DNA of 64,000 nucleotides. It comes from Thermothielavioides terrestris NRRL 8126 (taxonomy: Eukaryota > Ascomycota > Sordariomycetes > Sordariales > Chaetomiaceae). This document shows positions 19,901-29,635 of this stretch, one piece after another (the stretch's first letter is position 1; the number at the start of each line of letters is the position of its first letter). The notes beneath the pieces were generated by a model. The model did not search any database. It saw only the letters and a list, made by a program, of their open reading frames with translations, and was not told the DNA's origin. Location of the stretch: positions 2,666,001-2,730,000 of the forward strand of contig NC_016458.1 in the NCBI RefSeq assembly GCF_000226115.1, written 5' to 3'. The translations under genes were made by a program, and so were the position numbers.

Positions 19901-22352
19901 GGCATCTTACTCGGCTCGCTGCAGCATGGCGGGCATCGAGATGAGGCACCGCAGATGAAACACAAGCACACGGACACTTGGGCACAGGGCTGAACAGCAA
20001 CGGCTCCGGCAAAGCAGCCCGATCTATGCATGTCCCACGTGCTCTTGCTTCAACTGTCTCGGACGGGCGAAAGACGCGCTCTCTGGAGTTTCGGCACTCG
20101 AGAATGCCGCGAACGGTTGCGGTCGTGCAGAGGACCTGGGACCTTGAGTTGGAGAGAGCTTTGACGACGAGCTGCCGACGAGGTGCTCGGGAAAGAGCTG
20201 CCGGCTACGGGTCGATTTTGGCCGAGCTCCGACAAGCTTCTGCGACAAGCTTCTACGCCTCCGTCGAACCCACCCATCCTAGAACCCCACGCGGGAAGAA
20301 CAACACAGCCAGGAAAGCGAAAGTCAGTTTGTAGGTAGTTATTCTGAATGCAAGCTACGAGTCTTTTTCCGCGAAGGTCGGCGGCAGCGGGCTTCCTATT
20401 CTCGAAGATAATTTGGATGTCCTCTGGCGAAATAACTCTCGCCCGTATTATGTTTCCCAGGACCGTGCCCACCCATGTCCACGTTCCAAAGAATATCCGG
20501 ATACCCGTAGCGAGAACGATTAACTAGCGTCGCCGAACAATGGGGTCGCCAAGTCGTTGCTTCTCTTCATCAGGGCCGGATGGTTTCCAACGCTGGACAT
20601 AATCCCCCCTCGAGCCCAAAGGCGTGCAGCACGCGCTTCAGCTTCACTTCCTGCCATTGACGCAATTGGCTCGTGTTGAATGGGGGCATTTCCGTCACCT
20701 CTGGTCTTCCACCAGTGAGCGCCCCCGTGCTTCACGGGCCAACGAGTCGAATGAGTCGGCTTTCCCAATCATGGCGCTCCGCTAAAATCGCGGTCTGCGT
20801 CCCATCGTCCCATCGATGTATTCCCGTACAGGGTACCCACCTTGCCAGCAACGTCCCGCCGCTGTCCCAGGTTTCGGTTCTCAAGCACCCACTCGCTGGC
20901 TGATCATGCAACCTGGGCCGCTTGATCAACGGCGGCTTTGCTGGATGTGCTTTCTGCGTGTCACCTCTGCCTCGTCACCTTGGCCGCGTCTTCCGGGATG
21001 TGAAGGCTGCAGATCTCCATCACAGCAGGCTGAATTCCATCGCCGAAGAAACGAATCGGTTGGAGCTTTGGCCAGCCGTCGCTCTGTATACTACCTTACC
21101 CTTGGGCCCAGTTGACCTCCGGCAGATGGTGCCGTCTGTCCACGTCGGGCAAAGGCGTTAACTACCTGGTAGTTTCTCGGTATGGAGGCACAATGGCGAC
21201 ACGCTCGGAAGTACAAAGCATCTGGGCGGGTGGCAAGGTTGAGTTAGTTATACACAGCAAACTTGGTCGTCGGCCCTCTCTGCTAATGACCGATTAGCGC
21301 CCTAGTTTATTCTGCTCCGGTCTCCGTACATGTTCTAGGTGTATCTCATAATTGCTCAAGATTTTAATTGAGCCTTCCGTTCTCTCTGAGCCTGGGATGG
21401 AGGATGGGGTGCACTGTCCATTCATCCTGAACCCCATCCCACGCGGTACTGTGTAGTCCGTACGCGGTACTGTGCGCGTCTTGGGCCGGGTGTGCCAAAG
21501 AGGGAAGGCAGCTTCGTCAATGGAGTCGTTCGGTTTCCTGTGGAAATTTCCCCCTTTCCACTAATAACAGGCACACCCTGCCCTCGTTCTTTCCTGACAA
21601 CGGCGCTGGCAACCCGCTTTGTAACCCTCCCCCGAGCCCTGTTGGCCGCTTCTCGTGCGCCGTGCGCCTCCCACAAACCGAAAAGGGGATCGTTCGCTTT
21701 CTGCAAGAACGACCACCACGTCGCCGGGCGGATCGACCCACCTCCCGTCCTTTGCGCCGGGGCCTAAGAACCTCGCCCTCTCCCGGTCTTTCTTCCCTGC
21801 TGCTCCTGGCTCGCGACTAAAAAAACCGCCCGCGCATGTCGAGTTGCGTGCCGGAAGTCCTCCTTTCTTTTTCTCTCCCCTTCCCCTTCGTCTTGGGGTT
21901 CTCGTCAAAGGTTGCCAATCGGTTTTGGGCCAGGCTGGGATATTTCAGCGACAGGCAGAGTCGACTTGCAGGTAAGTGCGACGTTGGAAAACGCGCACGT
22001 TGGGGAGCGGATTGGCAGCGAAACAATTTTTTTCCCCTGCGCTGTGGGTGCGCCACTCCAGATTGATGTCTCTCGCGAGTGCATCAGCTCCTCAGGCCCC
22101 TATCCTAAAAGCCCCCAAGAACGCCTGAACCCAGCGGGCAATCGTACCTGACGCATGTCGCGCCGCCCCAGCGCACCATTTCGCCGCCTGCATTGCATCC
22201 TGCGTTCTTCGTTGACGGATGCTGACTGACTTGGCTGCAAAGTCGACTGTTGAGCCGGAAATCTCCACCCTGATTCCCATTTCCTCGCACCGCCGACCCT
22301 CGCTGCGGCCTTCCGGTCTGCACGCCGCAACCCCAAGGCCCTCGCCCACACC
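16953..22352. other. 5.4-kb gene-poor interval
   Basis: No open frame here shows conserved motifs, splice-supported extension or a recognisable domain, on either strand. I found no tRNA, 5S rRNA or transposon signature. The right-hand about 800 bp (21.5-22.35 kb) is pyrimidine-rich and likely the promoter and 5' leader of the next gene. A 13-bp direct repeat lies at 21441-21474. The rest is unassigned. Confidence 0.5.
21441..21474. repeat. 13-bp direct repeat ACGCGGTACTGTG
   Basis: Two exact copies at 21441-21453 and 21462-21474 separated by TAGTCCGT. They share GGTACTGT with the motif seen at 13816 and 15116. Confidence 0.75.
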
Positions 22353-24209
22353 ATGTCGGGATACTACGAGCCTTCGCAGTGGCCTCCCGCTGGCCAGGCC
22401 GGCTGGGACCACCAGACTCCGCCGCCGGGCCGTTCCGGTAATTACAGAGCTCCTACCTTGCTCGCTGCGTCTCCCCGAGTTGCTCGAGACTCCCGGCTGA
22501 CTCCCGATCCGGCAACAGGCGCGAGCTCCGCCATCCCGCGCGAAGAGCCCGCTGCCTTCGCTCATCAGCTCGAGGGTATGTATCCCCCACCTGGACCCTT
22601 ACAGCCTCCCGCTGCGTCCGCTTCGGGCCGTTCGCGCCCCGACAACCCGAGCGTGACGACCGAATGACGCGACTTGCACGTCCACTGCGGGACACGTGCT
22701 TGTGCCTGAGCTGAGCTGACCGGGTCTGTTTTTCAGAGGTCGACCGCGCCATCGACAACCTCGTGAAGAGCGGGAAGATGTTCGGAATTCCTGGGGCCCG
22801 TCGTGAGTCCCTACCTTTTCCCGGCCCCGCCAGACTGTACCCAGCTTTCGGTAAGTATGCCTGGGACTGGCCGGGCCGACCCCGACGAGCCCGTCCCACT
22901 GACCTTTGACCTCGGACGCTAGACGGACGCCCGCCCGCAGGTCCCGGTCCCCGCCCCCACTCGATGGCCGACTTTGGTGACGCGCGCGGCCCGCACCCGT
23001 CCTCCAACTTGCAGAACTTCTACGCCTCTCAGCGGCACCAGTCCTCGCGCGGCTCGAGCGAGGCGGAACAGATGATGCAGGCCAAGAGGAGAATGGCCGC
23101 TCAGCGGGAGCGAGAGCTTCGGAACTACCATCAAGAGCAGCAATACAACCGAAGTAGGCCGCCCTCTTCTGTATAGCATCAGTTTTCCTACCAGGGGCGT
23201 GAGAAAAAACAAAAAGAATTTTAGAGACGCTTCCGGCACCCCCCGGGGCCCGCGCGCTTCCATCCTCCACTGTCTTGCGCCACAAGTGCGGTTCGACGCC
23301 CAATGGTCCTGTGCTCCCTGAACGCTGTAATGAGGCACGCTACAGGCGGGGCGGGGGGAGGAAGAAGATCTCTGGTTGCTGGGTTACGAGACGAAACAAG
23401 TCAAGAATCTGGGCTAACTTCGAGTTCTCTTTTTCTTAGCCGTCCTCGCCGAGATGTCTTACGGCGCCAATAAGCCCGATCGCACCATAAGCCCCGGCGG
23501 CATGTCCGAAGAGGATCGCCGGAAGCTCATCGCCCAGCAGCGTAGTGCCCTGTATGGCGAGGGTCCGTTTGGCGAAGCCGGCGGTTACGTCGACGAGACC
23601 GGTGCTCCGCGACCTGGCCTGCGCGGCCACTCGCCGCTGGCGTACGAATACGGCCGTGCCCCGCCCGTCCATCCGGATGCCGGTCCGCAACCCTCCGCCG
23701 AAGCCGGCCCGGGATCCCAGTCCGCCGGACCCAACGAGCCGTCGCGCGCCAACAGCACCTCCAGCCCGCAGTCCAATTCCGCCGGCGGCAAAGGCATGTT
23801 CGACTCGCCCGCAGCAGTGGCCCAGCAGTCGAGCCGCACCAGCGCCTCGTCGCCGGGCGGCTCGCCGCCGCGGCACCAGGGCGCCCCGGGCAGCAACACC
23901 AGCACCAGCAAGCCCGCGCAGAGCTCCGTCGCGCCCATCGGCACGCGTCCGTCCGTCTCTAGCGGGCCCGCGAACGCCGCCCTGAACAAGCGCTCCACCA
24001 CCCCGCTGCCGTCGCCGTTGAGCCAAGGCTACACCGCGTCGGGCAGCAACGCGGAGGGCGCCGGCGCCCCGACCAGCGGCGCACCCGCCGCCAACCCGTC
24101 GTCGGCCCCTGCGGAGGGCCCCAGCGTCGGCCTCTCGGGCTGGGGCGCCCGTCCCAACGGCTGGGGCAGCAAGTCTGGCCTTGGCGTTCAGGCGAGCGTT
24201 TGGGGCTAA
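22353..24209 (+). CDS. Conserved fungal low-complexity protein ending GVQASVWG
   Basis: Five exons: 22353-22437, 22519-22575, 22737-22802, 22923-23153 and 23440-24209, giving 402 aa. No function is known to me. Conserved segments that guided splicing: MSGYYEPSQWPP at the start, EVDRAIDNLVKSGKMFG across the exon 2-3 junction, the charged helix EQMMQAKRRMAAQRERELRNYHQEQ-like segment (predicted coiled coil), TVLAEMSYGANK across the last junction, MSEEDRRKLIAQQRSALYG, ALNKRSTTPLPSPL and the C-terminal WGSKSGLGVQASVWG. The rest is Ser/Pro/Gly-rich and disordered. The acceptor of exon 4 could also be at 22940 (six codons shorter). The first intron is 81 nt, a multiple of three, without a stop. Fungal orthologs share the ends, which suggests binding motifs there. 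Confidence 0.8.
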
Positions 24210-25710
24210 CGGTATTTCTCACCTCGACTGCTTTTGCTTTGCTCTCTCTCACCCCATCACCGGCAAACAACACTATAGCGTTTCGGACACGGAGTCTTTC
24301 GGTTTTTTTTTTTTTTTTTTTCTATTCACCAGGAAGTAAGGTGGGATTCGACAGGATGGCGCGGCTAAAAACTGAGAAACGGTGTTTGTTGTTTTCCTTT
24401 TTTTTTTTCTTTTTTTATTTTGTTTTTCCATTTTTCCCTCTTTCGGGGAGGCGGCAGGCTGGCACATTCAGGGAACTCTGTCAGGGACAAGGCGGCAAGA
24501 GGGAGTGGGGCTCGTGAGTCTTGGTCATCCATGCTTGCTTACACACCAAAAGACTTGGGCGGCCGAGGAGGAGAGACGGGTACCTGGACGGCGAAATTGG
24601 GCAGTTCGGCGCGTCTCGGTTTTGCTCTTGGCGGGTTTTGCTTGTTGTCTGCATCGGCATCTATCGATCCTTTGGCGTCTGGCCTTGTTTTCGATTCCGG
24701 AATTGGGATGCGTGGCATGGGGCTTGTTCGTGAGGAGACGTCAAAACTGTGGTGACAGCTGGAGCAGTACGGGCGATGCATCGTGGGACTTGACCGACGC
24801 CGCTTAGCTTACGCTCGTCCCCGCCGTCTCTCAAGTTGCGGCAGTTGGTTTCATTCTCTCGGCTACTCGACCGGCGGCCGGCAGGGGCGTTCTTTGCCTT
24901 GTCAGAAGCCGTTGGGGGTTCAGGACAGCCACACTTGAACGATTCTCGTGGTTCAGCGACTCGGCGGTACCGGCCAACCAGCGGCTTACCTGGGTATCCC
25001 ATCGAGCAGGCCTAGTTCAAGTCATGAAATGCAATACCACGGCAACGGAACGGCAGTATATCCGCTTAGTCTTCAGCCCTCTTCGGCAACGCACCACCGC
25101 CTCACGGCCAAAACAGGCAAACACCGGATTTTGTCAACAGCACAACCTCGCATTCTTTTCCAGCCGCATTAGTATATAGGACACACTCACGGGAAGGCGC
25201 GGAGACACAGTACATCCTTATTTTTAGGAGGGAGAGAGGCAAAGAACGGAACAGGTTGTTCGGGGCAGCGGGACGGGGGAATTGGGGTTAAAAACGGTGT
25301 GCGGGGTTCGGCGAGTTTCCCTTGTTTTTCTTTTTCTTCTCATTGGGATGGTGTTGGGCGATCGTTCCATTCCAGTGGGTGGGTTCTCGGAATGGTGGAC
25401 GGGGGATTACCTGGGGTCATCTTGGTTGGGAGGGGGCGTTATCTTTTTTTCCCCTTTTTGCGTTCATTTTTTCCTCTTTGGCAAAGACACTGCACGCCAT
25501 ACTAAGGTCACCCCAGCTGACACTGCACGCTTTTATCTACCCTGCACCTATCTCTTCGCAACTACTAAGTACCCCTAATACAACTCTCGTCGTCCCTTTA
25601 CGGTTGAGGTGTCTTGGATGGCGGTTTGAGGTGACGAGCGATGCTGCTGGTTGGTCGAGAATGTCTTAGATGGGGGATATGGTCATGACAGTTTGGGCTG
25701 GCATGGCGCT

Positions 25711-25725
25711 ACCCTAGGGTTAGGG
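25711..25725. repeat. Interstitial telomere-like motif ACCCTAGGGTTAGGG
   Basis: One CCCTA and two GGGTTAGGG-type units in a row. Filamentous fungal telomeres are TTAGGG repeats; a copy this short is more like a telobox protein site than an ancient telomere. Confidence 0.4.
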
Positions 25726-26092
25726 CTGTGCCCCTATTCACTCTTTCAGGGGCTGGCCTCGCTCATTGTTTACACGAGGACTAACGACCACTCAGCCGAC
25801 TCGGAAGCATAAAGCAGCGGCAGTGTCACGAGGTATAAGCAGGTTGCACATGACGGCGCCTGATGAGTCCTCCGGTTCTTGCTGGCTTTCTCTTCTGCTC
25901 CCTCAGCACACAGTGTCAGTCGCTGTTGCTTTCTCAGACCGCTGCTTGGGCTGAACAGGGGACACGACTTGCTTACGACACATTGGCGGTGGTGAACACG
26001 TTCTTGCAACAGACATTGCCAGTAAACTGCACTTCACTAAAACAACTTTATAAGACAGGGAGGTACTTAAATCCGTTGTATCCCGCCTTCTG

Positions 26093-26139
26093 CAGTGCCC
26101 GGGCTCGTGCCCGGGTGGGACCGCACTGACTGCCCGGGC
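26093..26139. repeat. Cluster of three GCCCGGG motifs within an inverted repeat
   Basis: GCCCGGGC at 26097-26104, GCCCGGG at 26109-26115 and GCCCGGGC at 26132-26139, with CAGTGC (26093-26098) and GCACTG (26123-26128) forming outer arms. A stable hairpin is possible. Function is unknown. Confidence 0.6.
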
Positions 26140-26951
26140 TGCTGTGGTTGTCTAAACTCATTCTGGTTCCCAAATCCGTTGGTCCCTGGACTTTCCAGTG
26201 TTAGCTGGGTGGGCTCAGGGGTGCGTAGCTGAGCTTGTCCGGTTCCAGCTTTGGGATCTGTATCTCCTTGCTTCTGGGAAGAATTTCAGCTGCCAGGAAG
26301 CTGTGAGTCCGGTTTGACGCAGGTTCCGTCTTGTGCTGGATGCCCAGTACCGTAGCCCCAGCTTTGACTGCGATATCCGCTCAGGCTTGGTCCCTTGTAT
26401 TGGCGAAGGCGCTTGGCAATTCGTTCCTCAAGCTTGAGCGGTAGTCACTCCTTGAGCATTGATGGTGAGAAGAATCGATGCTTGAGTGCTGGGTAGATAC
26501 AAAACTCAACTTGGGACCGCGCGGTCGATCAAATCGGGCTCTCAAGTGATCCCAGTCCCAGTCAGTCGTGAGATTTTCTTCATCGTAACTGCGGCTGTCC
26601 ATGAGGTTTGACACCGCGTCCGATATGACAAGTAAAGAAAACCCCAGATTCCTTGAACTTGACAACAAGGGCCTTTGTATCCGAAGGGATACGGGGCTGC
26701 TGGGATGCCGTTCTGTAGGAACCTGGTTGCTGTCCCAGCGGATTCGACTCCGGAAGCAAGCTGCTAGTAGCAGCACGGGTCATACATCTAGTGTCCAAAA
26801 TTTCGGAGTATCCTACACCGTCTCGACTAATGCAATATCCAGAACCCCCCAAGGCGCCTGACACCGCAGAGGACATAATAATCTCCTGCCAGAGAAACGA
26901 CCTCTTACCAAAGCTCCAAACGATGAGACCGCCGCTTTCCGAGAAACCCAA

Positions 26952-28011
26952 CTACACAAACCCCAGCGCCCTCGCACCAGCATCCAGATCCAACACATCA
27001 TCCACCCTAGCCGCCTTGCCACCCCACACCACCTTCCCCCTCCCATCAACCGCCCACGCGCCCGCCTGCTGCCACTTATTCCCCATGGTCGTCAACGGCC
27101 CATTCCCGTTCCCGTCGGCATCGGCACCACCACCACCGCCAGTGCCGGCCTGGCGACCGACCACGCCCGCCGCCCCCTTGCCGAGCGACCCGGCGACCTG
27201 AGCGCCGAGCCAGCCCTTCTCGCGGAAGCCGGCGACCTGACTGGCCGGGTTGAGCACGTACCAGACGCTGCCGAGGCCGAGCCCCCAGGCGGCGTAGACG
27301 GCGCGGTCCTCGTCGATGACGATCTGCACGGGCCCGGCGCCGCGGCCGCCGCGGCCGCCGCCGGCGGGGAGCAGGTCGAGCCACCGGGCAGTGGCGGCGG
27401 CGGAGGAGTGCGAGACGGCGATGCAGGTCAGGCCGGCGCTGCTGTGTCTTGTGGCGAGCGCGCGGAGGTGGAGGAAGGTCTTTTGCGCGACTTTTTTTTT
27501 GTTACCCCGGCAGATTTGTTAGTTGGTTGGGTGGGAAAGGGGGTTATGCTGGGGCGAAATTGTAGGGCGAGTGGATGGATGGACGACTGGGAGAAGGGAT
27601 AAGGCGAGGAGGGTGAAATTGAAACGTACAGGCGCAGCCGACGAAGCGGAGGAAGACGACTAGCGTTTTCCTGCCGTTCCCCAGGACCAGCTGGCGGTCA
27701 CGGTCGAGCGGCGCCATGTCGCCTACACGCGGCGGCTCGGCGACGGGAATGGGCGGCGGGCGTGGTGTAAGCCACGGCTGGACGGTCAGCGGGAGCGATT
27801 TCACCGACATCCAGTCGGGCCAGGCCTTGGAAGTGTTGCTGTTGTTGTTGGCGTTGTCGGTCGCTGCTGTCGCTGTTGTCGGCTTGGACTTGGTTATCTT
27901 CTTCCAGGACGGCTTGCTGCTGTCGGAGCCGGTCCAGGAGGAGAAGTCGAAGGTGTCGGTGGGCAGACCGACCTTTTTCAGGGCGGCCTTTGTCGCCAGG
28001 TTAGAGAACAT
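26952..28011 (-). CDS. AhpC/TSA-type thioredoxin-fold redox protein (PRXL2/FAM213-like)
   Basis: Two exons, 28011-27630 and 27490-26952, give 306 aa. After a polar, Asn/Thr-rich N-terminus (1-70) comes the fold start GNGRKTLVVFLRFVGCA, joined by splicing to FAQKTFLHLRALATRH and LTCIAVSHSS, the AhpC/TSA_2 pattern (family usually FLRHCGCPFAEKT). The single active-site-type Cys is Cys126; the preceding position is Val rather than Cys. Later VQIVIDEDRAVYAAWGLGLGSVW and the C-terminal WQQAGAWAVDGRGKVVWGG are conserved in fungal relatives. The family is probably redox-active, but substrates are unknown. The intron's acceptor follows an A9 tract instead of pyrimidines; an upstream CTAAC branch site supports it. 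Confidence 0.8.
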
Positions 28012-29323
28012 GGTGTGTCTGGGCTTCTAACCCATCGGGTAGCAAGTTCGTGATTGACTTCGTGGAATGCTGAGTTGATTGCCGATGCTGTCAACCAAAT
28101 TTCGGCTGGGACTCGGCGAACTTGATGCTGGTGGATGCTTGTATCATGAAAAAGGCAGCACCACAAGCTTGCCATGCTTCCAGCGATCCAGCGCAGCAAG
28201 CCGAATACATGGCTACCTACCTAGTGGCCGCGCAGCCGGGCAGAGCGGCAATGGTGAAACACAGATCGTGCCCATCGCCGATAACAACAGGCGGCAGGCC
28301 AATATGAGACCGCGGAGCAGTCATTGTCCCTTGACACAGAGAGCGTCGCAGGCCTGCAGTTGATGCTTGGAGCTCTCGAGACCCCTGACCTGGGCCCTGG
28401 CTTTTGGCTGGCCATGGGGGAACAAACACTCCCCTGCCCTTGGCGAGGCTGAGGGAAACCGCCCCACCATGCCACGTGTGGCGAATCCGTTCCGGGGCAC
28501 GGCGCGACGCGATTGGATGGCTAAATTGCGGGGTAACTGTGCAGCGTTATCCGGCCCTTGGAGACATTCCAGCCTTGGCTTGGCGACCTGTATCATTGTG
28601 CCTGCGTGCTCGAGACAGGAGGTAGTAGGGATGCGATCATGGAATCACTACCACCACTACCTGAGGTATGCCCGTAGCTACCTGACGGTTGGCGGGAAAA
28701 TACTCGGCATGCCCAAGCCTCCGAACCGCCAACAATAACGTCGCGAATCCTCGGACCCCTCGCGCGGCACCGCGCTTTCCCAAGAGCCATCGGAGCACCT
28801 AGGTAGTCAACTACACGTAATAGTACTACCCCGCCTGGGCTCGGAATTAAGAAGCACGAAGGCCAAAAAGAACGTTCGGACGACCGATTCCGGAACGCTG
28901 AGAGTGTATGCTTCGCGTGTTTGCTAGACCACCCAGCGCTGTGCGCCATTGGCAGCAGGCTAATTCGGAAGCGCCGTCCTCTTGCGTGCTGCCTGGGTTA
29001 TTTATTTGATGGTGCGTCTAGGTTTTCGAAATCCACCAGTATGCGGAATAAACAGGAGACGATCTGCGGTGGTAAATATCGTCCGAACTCCCCATGATCC
29101 GGAAATAGAGCTGGGTTACCTCGCACCAGCGGTAGGTGACAAATGGCGCTGCACACCTGCACGCACACTACATACCATTCAGCGATTTGATTAACCAGTC
29201 CCGGGGCCCGCCTTGTTACTTGCATCTCGGTTGATCGGCCCTAGGGTCGCGTCTTCCCACCGGTGCTTAGCGGGAATACCCTGCAGTTGCCAGCAAGAAA
29301 CCCCTTGCCGCATTCCACCCGCT

Positions 29324-29357
29324 GCATCGGGCAAATCGCTGCATCGGGAAAATCGCT
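29324..29357 (+). repeat. Tandem duplication of a 17-mer (GCATCGGGCAAATCGCT)
   Basis: Two adjacent copies, 29324-29340 and 29341-29357, differ at one base. Confidence 0.8.
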
Positions 29358-29596
29358 CGAGCACAAGCCTCCGACTGTCCACACAAAACCGGCATCGCCA
29401 GACCGCAGAAGGGATGTCGTCGCCGATTGCAGGGTGCGGAGCCCGGAGCGCGCACGGCACGACCGCCGGACAGGACGGGAAGGATTCCCAGACCAACGGA
29501 GAAAGGCTGCAGAACTGGTGGGGCGGGGGGTTCTGCGTTTCCGCGCTGATGAACCAGGTTCCCCTGAAGTGGCCGTTTCCCGGCTCCTTCCGCGTT

Positions 29597-29635
29597 GAAG
29601 ACCGACTCTGAAGACCAACTCTGGAGACCGACTTT
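29597..29635 (+). repeat. Three tandem 13-mers (GAAGACCGACTCT)
   Basis: Copies at 29597, 29610 and 29623 with one to three differences. Lies 240 bp from the 17-mer duplication, so this part of the gap has undergone local slippage or duplication. Confidence 0.8.

Larger units (their letters stand above)
24210..26951. other. 2.7-kb interval between convergent genes
   Basis: Starts with the 3' region of the preceding gene, with T tracts at about 24301-24321 and 24396-24425. Contains a telomere-like ACCCTAGGGTTAGGG at 25711-25725 and a cluster of GCCCGGG motifs at 26093-26139. No gene is supported. Confidence 0.45.

Noticed and set aside
16953..22352. Possible decayed transposon in the large gap
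   Set aside because: No terminal repeats, reverse transcriptase or transposase fragments, or RIP-like AT-rich stretch could be found.
24301..24425. T tracts as RNA polymerase III terminators
   Set aside because: No tRNA or 5S promoter elements upstream; they lie in the 3' region of a protein gene.
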